Part shown: piece after piece, positions 1-5,199 of the stretch
Numbering within the stretch: position 1 is the stretch's first letter
How the letters are laid out: each line of letters starts with the position of its first letter
Source of the DNA: Methanomicrobiales archaeon
GTDB lineage: Archaea > Halobacteriota > Methanomicrobia > Methanomicrobiales > Methanoculleaceae
Reading direction: 5' to 3'
DNA length: 8,084 bases
Assembly: GCA_012511245.1 (NCBI GenBank)
Contig: JAAZGM010000287.1
Span: 1-8,084, forward strand
Translations under genes and position numbers: made by a program
Notes under the pieces: generated by a model
The model's database searches: none
The model's input: only the letters and a program-made list of their open reading frames with translations
Told to the model about the DNA's origin: nothing

Positions 1-78
1 CAGCATATAACTGATAAGTGATTTCAGAGGATCCGACTGAATTGCGTTGAGCAACAGCCTGTATTCATGACGAGACAA
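1..78 (-). CDS. possible 5' end of a gene running off the left edge
   Basis: A minus-strand reading frame is open from the left edge up to a TTG at 76-78, which directly follows an in-frame TGA at 79-81. It gives 26 residues with the helical segment LLLNAIQSDPLKSLISYML, which reads like the start of a soluble protein. Against it: the start would be TTG, no Shine-Dalgarno sequence is close by, and only 26 codons are visible. Third codon positions are about half G/C, lower than in the clear genes here. An ATG at 114-116 opens another frame that stops after 30 codons, so a frameshifted gene start is also possible. I do not recognise the family. The tentative start overlaps the plus-strand ORF at 67-210, so at most one of the two is likely real. 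Confidence 0.25.
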   Translation of the reverse strand, partial: MSRHEYRLLLNAIQSDPLKSLISYML

Positions 79-210
79 TCATGCAGTGAGTGTGCTTCCA
101 CTGTCAGTTGTTTCATAGAGCACTACCACATTTTGAAGCGGCCGAAACCCGGGCAAATCGTCCGGCTGGTGAAACACCAGGTTGAGAAATACCTGTTATT
201 TTGCGGGTGA
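67..210 (+). CDS. possible small Cys-containing protein, 47 aa
   Basis: ATG at 67 to TGA at 208-210 encodes 47 residues. The N-terminal part has four cysteines (CSEC, then two more Cys by residue 15, counting from the ATG) and the middle is basic (KRPKPGQIVRLVKHQ). There is no recognisable ribosome-binding site or promoter, so a chance ORF is quite possible. It converges on the chelatase gene, with 17 bases between the two stop codons. A short perfect inverted repeat at 166-180 lies inside it. I do not recognise the family and assign no function. Confidence 0.22.
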   Translation: MTRQSCSECASTVSCFIEHYHILKRPKPGQIVRLVKHQVEKYLLFCG

Positions 211-227
211 AACGAGCTGGCAACCGC

Positions 228-2243
228 TCAGACCGGGTGTACCGCCGCATCTCGTTCGGCCGTCGTGATCTCCTGCAGGAGGCCAGCAGAGAGATCGGCA
301 ATCGGGTAGTACCCGCCGCCGGCGTGTTCCGCGACGACTCTGCAGTAGCCCAGCCGGAACTCCAGAAAAGAGCTCCCCGCCTCCTCTGTATCGATGACCA
401 CCATCCGGATGCCGTGCGATCGGATATCATCTGCTACGCTGAGAATCTCGTTGCGTACATCTCCTGATATAGGAACGTTCGCCCGCCCGTCTGAGATGAC
501 GACCATCATCGGGATCACCTCACCGTTCTTCTGCCGCTCCTGCAGGAGAACCTCCATACCTTTCATCAGCCCGGCGCAAAACGGTGTCTTCCCGCCGGTG
601 GGGAGGTCTTCCAGTTGCTTCTGCGCGAGATCGACACTTGAACAGAGCGGGAGGAGTATCTCGGCGCCACTTCCCCGAAAAGCCACAAGGCCGATACGGT
701 CACGGTGTCGGTAAGAGTCCAGCAGCATCGAGAGGACCGCGCCTTTGGCCGATTCCATTCTCTTTGCAGCCCCCATCGAACCGCTGGCGTCGACCACGAA
801 GACGCACGCAACTGAGACCTTTCCCACCCGGACCCGCTCGCGGAGATCTTCGTTGCGGACGGCGACCGCCATACCCTTCCGGTCACGCACCGACTGATGC
901 GGAGCGGCGGCCCGAAGCGTGGCATCGAGTGCGATGTCGGCGGTTCCAGTGGGATACCGTGCAGAAACATATCTTCCAACGTTATCCGCTGAGAACGTCT
1001 CGAGTCGCCTGCCGGATGATCTCAGCCGTTCAAGAGTATCCCGTCGCTCCAGCAGGCTCATTTTTTCGACATCAACCGGATTTCCGACCTGGAAAACGGT
1101 TTCATGCGCGGCGCTCCCGCCGGAGGGGGGTGGTGTTCCGTCGTGTCCGTCGGAGCGCTGATCGCTGGTCGTGCCACCCTCATCGTCCTGTCGGGGGTGG
1201 TCATGCTCGCTCCCGGCGCCTTTCAGTGCTTCATCGAGCTGTTCTGGATCGATCTTCGGTTCTTCGAACGGTTTCCGACGCATCCGGTGCGGGAGTGCGA
1301 GTTCCATGGCTTCACGAATGTCGTCGTGCGTGACTGCAGTCCTTCCACCGAAAGCAGCGATCGTCTTTGCCGTGCGGATGACGGCGATGTCGGCGCGATG
1401 TGTCCGGATCCCAAGCCGAATACAGGTCTTTGCCACCGAGTTCAGGAGGGCGTCGTCGACCGTGACAGAGGGGAGCAGAGCCCGTGCATCTACGATCTTC
1501 CTGCGCAGTTTCTCCTGTCTCGCCCTATGTTCCTGCCTGTAACCTTCCGGATTGCATTCAAATGCCTCTGCGGTCCTGACGACCGCCACACGCTGGGCAG
1601 GGTCATCGATCCCCTCCACGGTCACCTGCAGCCCGAACCGGTCGAGCAATTGCGGCCGCAGTTCTCCCTCTTCCGGGTTCATGGTGCCGATCAGGATGAA
1701 CCGGGCCGGGTGGGAGAACGATATCCCCTCCCGTTCGACCACGTTGACACCCATCGCAGCGGCATCCAGGAGCACGTCGGCAACATGGTCGTCGAGCAGG
1801 TTGACCTCGTCGATGTAGAGGATACCATGGTTGACCGCGGCGAGGATGCCCGGATCGATGGTTACCTTCCCCTCCCGGATCGCCCGCTCCACGTCGACGG
1901 TGCCCACCACCCGATCTTCGGTCACTCCGAGCGGAAGATCGATGACGCGGACACGGCGCCGTTCTATGTCCAGGTCATTGCCGGTGGCCTTTTTCCCAGT
2001 ACAGGCGCTGCACATCTCGCCGTTGGGATCACAGTTATATGGACAGTCTCGGACCACGTCGATCTCGGGGAGCACGTCGGCGAGCGCCCTCACCGCGGTG
2101 GACTTAGCAGTTCCTTTTTCGCCGCGGATGAGGACACCGCCTATACCCGGGTTGATGGCATTGAGAACGAGTGCACGTTTCATCGTCTCCTGGCCGACAA
2201 TGGCGGTGAACGGGAGGACATTCTTCCGTGCCGAATATGACAT
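228..2243 (-). CDS. fused ChlI-ChlD type metallochelatase subunit (AAA+ ATPase plus vWA domain)
   Basis: A 671-residue cytoplasmic protein combining the ATPase (ChlI/BchI/CobS-like) and platform (ChlD/BchD/CobT-like) subunits of an ATP-dependent tetrapyrrole metal chelatase. The AAA+ part has Walker A GEKGTAKST (41-49), Walker B LYIDEV (142-147), the sensor-1 segment GTMNPEEGELRP, a likely arginine finger in LLDRFG (R202) and a probable sensor-2 Arg near 283. A hydrophilic Gly/Pro/Asp-rich linker spans about 322-387. The C-terminal vWA domain (about 478-660) keeps a complete MIDAS: DASGSM (485-490), a Thr in GGKTP (T553) and ISDGR (D585). A Cys cluster, CX3CX6CX2C, sits at 67-81. I start at 2243 (MSYSARKNVLPF) rather than the in-frame ATG at 2342: family members begin just before the PFTAIVGQ motif, and the longer form would translate through a terminator hairpin and the promoter. 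The expected partner is the CobN gene at 5200-8084. Family certain; metal and substrate inferred only. Confidence 0.93.
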   Translation of the reverse strand: MSYSARKNVLPFTAIVGQETMKRALVLNAINPGIGGVLIRGEKGTAKSTAVRALADVLPEIDVVRDCPYNCDPNGEMCSACTGKKATGNDLDIERRRVRVIDLPLGVTEDRVVGTVDVERAIREGKVTIDPGILAAVNHGILYIDEVNLLDDHVADVLLDAAAMGVNVVEREGISFSHPARFILIGTMNPEEGELRPQLLDRFGLQVTVEGIDDPAQRVAVVRTAEAFECNPEGYRQEHRARQEKLRRKIVDARALLPSVTVDDALLNSVAKTCIRLGIRTHRADIAVIRTAKTIAAFGGRTAVTHDDIREAMELALPHRMRRKPFEEPKIDPEQLDEALKGAGSEHDHPRQDDEGGTTSDQRSDGHDGTPPPSGGSAAHETVFQVGNPVDVEKMSLLERRDTLERLRSSGRRLETFSADNVGRYVSARYPTGTADIALDATLRAAAPHQSVRDRKGMAVAVRNEDLRERVRVGKVSVACVFVVDASGSMGAAKRMESAKGAVLSMLLDSYRHRDRIGLVAFRGSGAEILLPLCSSVDLAQKQLEDLPTGGKTPFCAGLMKGMEVLLQERQKNGEVIPMMVVISDGRANVPISGDVRNEILSVADDIRSHGIRMVVIDTEEAGSSFLEFRLGYCRVVAEHAGGGYYPIADLSAGLLQEITTAERDAAVHPV

Positions 2244-2268
2244 ATTTAAGAATATGGCGTAATTAGTG

Positions 2269-2282
2269 TTAAAGAATTTCGG
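2269..2282 (-). promoter_or_regulatory. BRE/TATA promoter of the ChlI-ChlD gene
   Basis: Read on the minus strand, CCGAAA (2277-2282, BRE-like) is followed by TTCTTTAA (2269-2276, TATA-like). Exactly 25 bases separate the box from the ATG at 2243. With the usual archaeal spacing of about 25 bases from the TATA centre, transcription would start only a few bases before the ATG, giving a nearly leaderless mRNA. That fits the absence of a Shine-Dalgarno sequence before this ATG. The box is not a perfect TTTATATA, so the call rests on spacing, composition and position after a terminator. Confidence 0.5.
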
Positions 2283-2305
2283 TTTGATAACAAAATATGA
2301 GCACA

Positions 2306-2336
2306 CCGGGGCGAGGGCGGCCCTGCCCCCGCCCGG
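2306..2336 (-). terminator. GC-rich hairpin terminator of the 110-aa gene
   Basis: On the minus strand this forms a 12-base-pair stem with one G-T pair, one bulged C and a six-base loop (AGGGCC). It begins 12 bases after the stop codon of the gene at 2349-2681 and is followed by an AT-rich stretch with a TTTT run at 2292-2295. Hairpin then T-run, between two genes of the same strand and just before the next promoter, is what a terminator should look like. The T-run is about ten bases from the stem, looser than a bacterial intrinsic terminator; archaeal polymerase relies mainly on T-runs. Confidence 0.6.
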
Positions 2337-2348
2337 ATTCATGTGGTC

Positions 2349-2681
2349 TCAGAACTCTTCCGCGATGCCGTAGCCGTATGACCGTAGTATCTGGCTCCCT
2401 CTCTGTTCCGGGTATGCGGCAAGCACAAGCCCACGCGACTCCAGAAACTCCTCGGCAGCGATGAGAGAGATGGCCTGGATCTGCTCGTCTTCGCCGGACT
2501 CCATCGACCAGGTGTGGATGTAGTAGATGTCCGGCAACCCCTCCTCTTCATGCAGATAGAGATCCTTTCCGCGCCCGAACGCCCCGCCTGCGTCACCGCC
2601 CCGCGGCGCGAGGTAGAGCCAGGCGTCACGGTCGGTGTCGAGGAGGATCTCACCTTTTTCAGATTGAATGCTTTTCTTCAT
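2349..2681 (-). CDS. uncharacterised acidic protein, 110 aa
   Basis: I do not recognise this protein. It encodes 110 residues, is acidic and soluble-looking, has no signal peptide or membrane segment, and contains no cysteine. The N-terminal half has a Gly-rich turn (PRGGDAGGAFGRG) after a DTDRDAWLYL strand; the middle is aromatic and charged (DLYLHEEEGLPDIYYIHTW), and the rest includes a predicted helix (IQAISLIAAEEFLESRG), suggesting a small alpha/beta domain. It is likely a real gene: there is a good GAGGTG ribosome-binding site seven bases before the ATG, a strong TATA box further upstream and a hairpin terminator after the stop. It lies just upstream of the ChlI-ChlD gene on the same strand, but with its own promoter and terminator. 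A role in chelatase function is suggested by position only. Confidence 0.8.
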   Translation of the reverse strand: MKKSIQSEKGEILLDTDRDAWLYLAPRGGDAGGAFGRGKDLYLHEEEGLPDIYYIHTWSMESGEDEQIQAISLIAAEEFLESRGLVLAAYPEQRGSQILRSYGYGIAEEF

Positions 2682-2688
2682 GGTCAGT

Positions 2689-2694
2689 CACCTC
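2689..2694 (-). promoter_or_regulatory. Shine-Dalgarno site of the 110-aa gene
   Basis: GAGGTG on the minus strand lies seven bases before the ATG at 2679-2681 and matches the archaeal 16S anti-Shine-Dalgarno tail. It fixes the start of the 110-residue protein. Confidence 0.75.
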
Positions 2695-2817
2695 TGCCCC
2701 GCCGGTCGTGCAGGGCAGTTCGGCAGGCGATGACGATACAGACCGGGAGCCTGGTGAGGTAGCCATGGCTTTTCGGCGATCCTGCCGTCACCCGCCGGAG
2801 AGAGATAGAACGACGAG

Positions 2818-2830
2818 TATTATATATTTT
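2818..2830 (-). promoter_or_regulatory. TATA-box promoter of the 110-aa gene
   Basis: The minus strand reads AAAATATATAATA, an excellent archaeal TATA box preceded by a purine-rich stretch. The predicted start site is near 2795, leaving an untranslated leader of roughly 110 bases before the ATG at 2681, unusually long for an archaeal mRNA. A second TATA-like stretch lies at about 2851-2866 on the same strand and could serve instead. This AT-rich island (about 2815-2880) stands out from the GC-rich surroundings. Confidence 0.5.
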
Positions 2831-2892
2831 ATCATTCTTAAGATCAAGTAGTATTATATTATAAATAAGTAGCATTAATTCGCCCAACGACG

Positions 2893-2917
2893 TCACCGTC
2901 CCTGTCTTTCACCGTCC
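2893..2917. repeat. 9-bp direct repeat with 16-base period
   Basis: TCACCGTCC occurs at 2893-2901 and again at 2909-2917, separated by seven bases. It lies about 60-90 bases upstream of the TATA box that drives the minus-strand 110-aa gene. Equally spaced repeats beside a promoter can be regulator-binding half-sites. Two copies of nine bases could also be chance. Confidence 0.35.
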
Positions 2918-3199
2918 GACCGAACCCTTCATGCCGGATAGCGCCCCGAGAACCGACTGATACACGGAAAAACGGATTTATCGAACTCTTTCTCTGCCTG
3001 CTCTCGGAGATGGCAATTCCCGGGCGCAACAGTCCACCGGGTTTCGCCATGCCAGCCCCGCAGGGTGGGGGTAGTGAGAGGGGCAGAGTATTGTGCGCTA
3101 GAGGGGGGCATCAAACCGGAGATGTGCACAATTTGACGATCTTAGAGAATAACCTCGATGGACAAACGTTAAGCAAGATCAAAATAATCATAGGGATCG

Positions 3200-3207
3200 T
3201 TAATAAT
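3200..3207 (+). promoter_or_regulatory. possible TATA box of the Yip1/TolB unit
   Basis: TTAATAAT is centred about 36 bases before the ATG at 3240, which would place the transcription start near 3229 and give a leader of about ten bases. The stretch just downstream (3208-3221) contains a small inverted repeat ACAC/GTGT that could be an operator or chance. Another A/T stretch near 3180-3190 is an alternative box. Confidence 0.35.
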
Positions 3208-3239
3208 ACACGATTAAGTGTTACGAAATTTCAAGTGAC

Positions 3240-3897
3240 ATGATATCCCCTTTGCATAAAAACGCCTCTTTCCAGACAAAATCATTTTCCCAACAGTTGA
3301 GCCTTCTTCTCATCTCACCCGATCGATTTTTTGCAGAACATTTGACCAGGCACATCGACCTGAAGATTCCGTCCCTGATCGTTTACGCCGTATTCCTGGT
3401 TGAGATCACCGGTAATTACGATACAATCACCACGTACACCAGAACGCTGGAGCTCACCGACCCGTCCGCGCACCCAATCGTATACGTGGGGCCTGTTTGC
3501 AACGGCTCTCTCACCGTTCCTGGTATGGGTATCTTACTCGGCAGTCTTCCACGGGGTATCATACCTGTACAAAGGCCGGGGCATGTTTCTCCGGACGCTG
3601 ACCAATGTAGGATACGGGTGCGTGCCCCTGATCATCGGGGGCCTCCTCCATCTGGCCCTCTTCCAGATCATCTCCCTGCCGGTGCAGGACCATTTCATTC
3701 CGGCTCGTGTGGCGGCATATGCAACCGCCGTAGCACTGGTCAATGCAGGAGTTGCGATTGTTGTTCTCCTCTGGTGCGGGTTCCTCTGGACCTCAGGCAT
3801 GCGGCACGCACGAAGCCTTTCTGCTCATCAGGCGCTGGTGACGGTCTTCGTTCCCGTGGGGCTGACGATCGGTGCGAAGATCGTCTTGCTCCTGTAG
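3240..3897 (+). pseudogene. Yip1-family membrane protein, frameshifted
   Basis: The protein is split between two frames. From ATG 3240, the first frame gives LLLISPDRFFAEHL, the typical opening of archaeal Yip1-domain proteins, then a hydrophobic segment. From about 3490 the continuation is one frame over, with FATALSPFLVWVSYSAVF, then an FLRTLTNVGYGCVPLIIG segment and two more hydrophobic helices, ending at TAG 3895-3897. Removing one G from the GGGG at 3488-3491 joins them smoothly (PIVYVGLFATALS) into a 218-residue protein with about five membrane segments. Family members are polytopic membrane proteins of unknown biochemical role in archaea. The ATG at 3240 has at best a weak AGTGA ribosome-binding site, so a start a few codons later is possible. 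The gene lies 41 bases before the TolB-like gene and is probably co-transcribed with it. The defect may be a real mutation, a sequencing error or, less likely, programmed frameshifting. The first frame stays open into the next gene, but its middle is nonsense. Confidence 0.8.
3488..3491 (+). other. frameshift site (extra G in a G4 run)
   Basis: Reading of the Yip1 protein moves from the 3240 frame to the +1 frame here. Deleting one base in the GGGG run restores VYVGLFATAL without any implausible residue, so this is the most economical location; a shift a few bases earlier (VYVWGLF) is the alternative. Confidence 0.65.
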
Positions 3898-3938
3898 AAA
3901 CTGATGTCAGTATCCAAATCATATGGAGTATTGTGAAT

Positions 3939-5135
3939 ATGACAAGATCCGGTATGACCCCTAAGACGATATGCATCGTCCTGCTGCTGATCGCGTGCAT
4001 TCCTCCGGCAGCAGCCGTATCCGTTGTTCAACTGACAAACGATTCGGCATTCAATGCGTATCCCTTCTGGTCGCCGGACGGTGCCGGGATCGCCTACGTC
4101 TCATCCGACGGAGTCCATGCCGATATCCGGGTGATGGAGCGTGACGGCCAGAACCAGATACCGGTGACGGACGACCGTTCGTGGAATCTCTTCACCGAGT
4201 TCGATCCCTGGTCGCCGGACGGGAAGAAACTCCTCTTCCTGTCCGGCGACGAAGGAGGTCTCAACCTCTGGACGATGAACCCGGACGGGACCGGGAAGGT
4301 GCGCCTGACCGAAGGCAGCCGTATCCTCCCCTTTCCGGGGCTTTCCGGCTACGGGGCGGACTGGAGCGCCGACGGGAAGCGGATCGTCTATACCACCTGC
4401 CTCTTCGACAATTCGGCGATATGGGAGGCCTTCGTGACCACCGCCGCGAACGGGTCGCCTGCGGTGAACCTCTCGGATATCCGGAAAGATGCCGACATCT
4501 GGATCATGGATGCAGACGGCAGGAACAAGAAGCAGCTGACGACCAATGGAGATGCGCTTCTACCCCTGTGGCAGCCGCACGGGGGCAGGATCGCATACCT
4601 CTCGGATACCTCCGGGAAGAGCGAGATCTGGATCATGCAGAGCGACGGTGCGGGCAAGAGACAGATGACGTTCAGCGAAGGGAATGTATCGTGGTATTCC
4701 TGGTCCCCGGACGGGGATAGGATCGCCTACGTCGTCGCGGCACCACCTGGAAGACAGCCGGAGTTCTCTCTCTGGGTTATCAAGAGCGACGGATCGGGCT
4801 CGGGACAATTGACGACCGGAAACTGGGACACATCCCCAGTCTGGTCGCCGGACGGGGGCCGGATTGCCTTTCGGTCGGAGTCGAGAGACCAGAAACTCTG
4901 GGTGATTGAGAGCGACGGCTCCGGCCTCGCACCCCTCGATCCTGACAATCCGACGTATATGATGCAGCAGTGGTCTCCCGACGGCAGGACGATCCTCGTG
5001 AGCGATGGAAACAACCTGCATGTAATCCCGCTCGAAGACCCAGAGGTACCCGCATCGCCGGGATTTGCGGTAGTTTCTGCAGTGGGTGCGCTGTTCCTCA
5101 CGGCATGTCTGCTCAGGCTGAAAAAGCAGGAATGA
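3939..5135 (+). CDS. exported TolB-like beta-propeller protein with PGF-CTERM anchor
   Basis: A 398-residue protein. Residues 1-26 form a signal peptide (hydrophobic ICIVLLLIACIPP, then AAA). The mature part is a TolB/WD40-like propeller with repeated WSPDG turns at 44-48, 91-95, 142-146 (WSADG), 211-215 (WQPHG), 255-259, 302-306 and 345-349, most followed by strands ending in xxW-I/V-M/I-x-S/A-DG. Residues about 374-398 are PGF, a hydrophobic helix and a basic end (RLKKQ), the PGF-CTERM signal that archaeosortase A is known to process for surface attachment. The protein should therefore act outside the membrane, perhaps in binding or scaffolding; no catalytic site is visible. Between residues 162 and 190 one blade seems to lack its WSPDG half. 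I chose ATG 3939, with GGAG ten bases before; an in-frame GTG at 3933 and ATG at 3954 are alternatives. It follows the Yip1 gene, probably in one transcript. Partner or ligand unknown. Confidence 0.9.
   Translation: MTRSGMTPKTICIVLLLIACIPPAAAVSVVQLTNDSAFNAYPFWSPDGAGIAYVSSDGVHADIRVMERDGQNQIPVTDDRSWNLFTEFDPWSPDGKKLLFLSGDEGGLNLWTMNPDGTGKVRLTEGSRILPFPGLSGYGADWSADGKRIVYTTCLFDNSAIWEAFVTTAANGSPAVNLSDIRKDADIWIMDADGRNKKQLTTNGDALLPLWQPHGGRIAYLSDTSGKSEIWIMQSDGAGKRQMTFSEGNVSWYSWSPDGDRIAYVVAAPPGRQPEFSLWVIKSDGSGSGQLTTGNWDTSPVWSPDGGRIAFRSESRDQKLWVIESDGSGLAPLDPDNPTYMMQQWSPDGRTILVSDGNNLHVIPLEDPEVPASPGFAVVSAVGALFLTACLLRLKKQE
4470..4608 (+). repeat. direct repeats within the propeller gene, possible deletion scar
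   Basis: CTCTCGGATA occurs at 4470-4479 and 4599-4608, each followed by a similar stretch that leads to ATCTGGATCATG. At protein level these are NLSDIRKDADIWIM and YLSDTSGKSEIWIM. The first copy follows directly on the end of the previous blade without the expected WSPDG strand, as if recombination between LSD-coding repeats had removed about 20-25 codons in frame. Confidence 0.45.
5058..5132 (+). other. PGF-CTERM sorting signal coding segment
   Basis: This codes for the last 25 residues of the propeller protein: PGF, a hydrophobic stretch of about 15 residues and a Lys/Arg-rich end. The three parts, at the extreme C-terminus of a protein with a signal peptide, match the PGF-CTERM architecture recognised by archaeosortase A. 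The archaeosortase gene itself is not in this window. Confidence 0.75.
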
Positions 5136-5199
5136 GGGGAAAACGGGATGGGGCGCATGATGGAGCGCAATGGGGTAGCGGGGATCGCCTTCACGTCGC
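5136..5199. other. convergent intergenic spacer
   Basis: Sixty-four bases separate the stop codons of the TolB-like gene (plus) and CobN (minus). A short GCGC inverted repeat lies at about 5153-5168. Read on the minus strand, T-runs near 5139-5142 (TTTT) and inside the end of the propeller gene near 5123-5127 (TTTTT) could terminate the CobN transcript. Nothing comparable serves the plus-strand transcript. Confidence 0.4.

Larger units (their letters stand above)
2695..3239. other. intergenic region between divergent genes, no convincing gene
   Basis: This stretch holds the leader and promoter of the minus-strand 110-aa gene, the AT-rich island at 2815-2880, the direct repeat at 2893-2917, and the upstream region of the plus-strand Yip1 gene. 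Between about 2920 and 3180 I see only weak structure: a 7-bp inverted repeat ATTGTGC/GCACAAT (3090-3096 and 3126-3132) and short GC-rich pairings such as GCCCC/GGGGC near 3055-3085. Several short ORFs cross it (for example minus 2859-3050 and plus 3010-3243), but none has a ribosome-binding site or a recognisable domain. No tRNA or other RNA gene is evident. A decayed gene or small RNA cannot be excluded. Confidence 0.5.

Noticed and set aside
166..180. Perfect 6-bp inverted repeat CTGGTG/CACCAG as terminator of the ChlI-ChlD gene
   Set aside because: The stem is short with only a three-base loop and no T-run follows it on the minus strand. It may also lie inside a small ORF.
584..1333. Long plus-strand ORFs opposite the chelatase gene (also 1104-2240)
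   Set aside because: They are antisense shadows of the GC-rich ChlI-ChlD gene, with Arg/Pro/Ser-rich composition and no domain.
2244..2342. Longer N-terminus for the ChlI-ChlD protein, starting at the ATG at 2340-2342
   Set aside because: The extra 33 residues are translated from the terminator hairpin and the AT-rich promoter, and family members begin just before the PFTAIVGQ motif, as does the start at 2243.
2859..3050. 63-codon minus-strand ORF with a VKDRDGDVVGRI segment, faintly like a PRC-barrel motif
   Set aside because: No Shine-Dalgarno sequence, too short for the domain, and the resemblance is limited to about a dozen residues.
3010..3243. 77-codon plus-strand ORF whose stop overlaps the Yip1 start (ATGA)
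   Set aside because: The overlap looks like translational coupling, but the ORF has no ribosome-binding site, mixes GC-rich repeats with an AT-rich promoter region and matches nothing recognisable.
3240..5135. A single 631-residue fusion of Yip1 and TolB-like proteins
   Set aside because: The middle of this frame (about 3490-3930) is out-of-frame nonsense, while the +1 frame there encodes a clean membrane protein with its own stop. The propeller has its own ATG and signal peptide.
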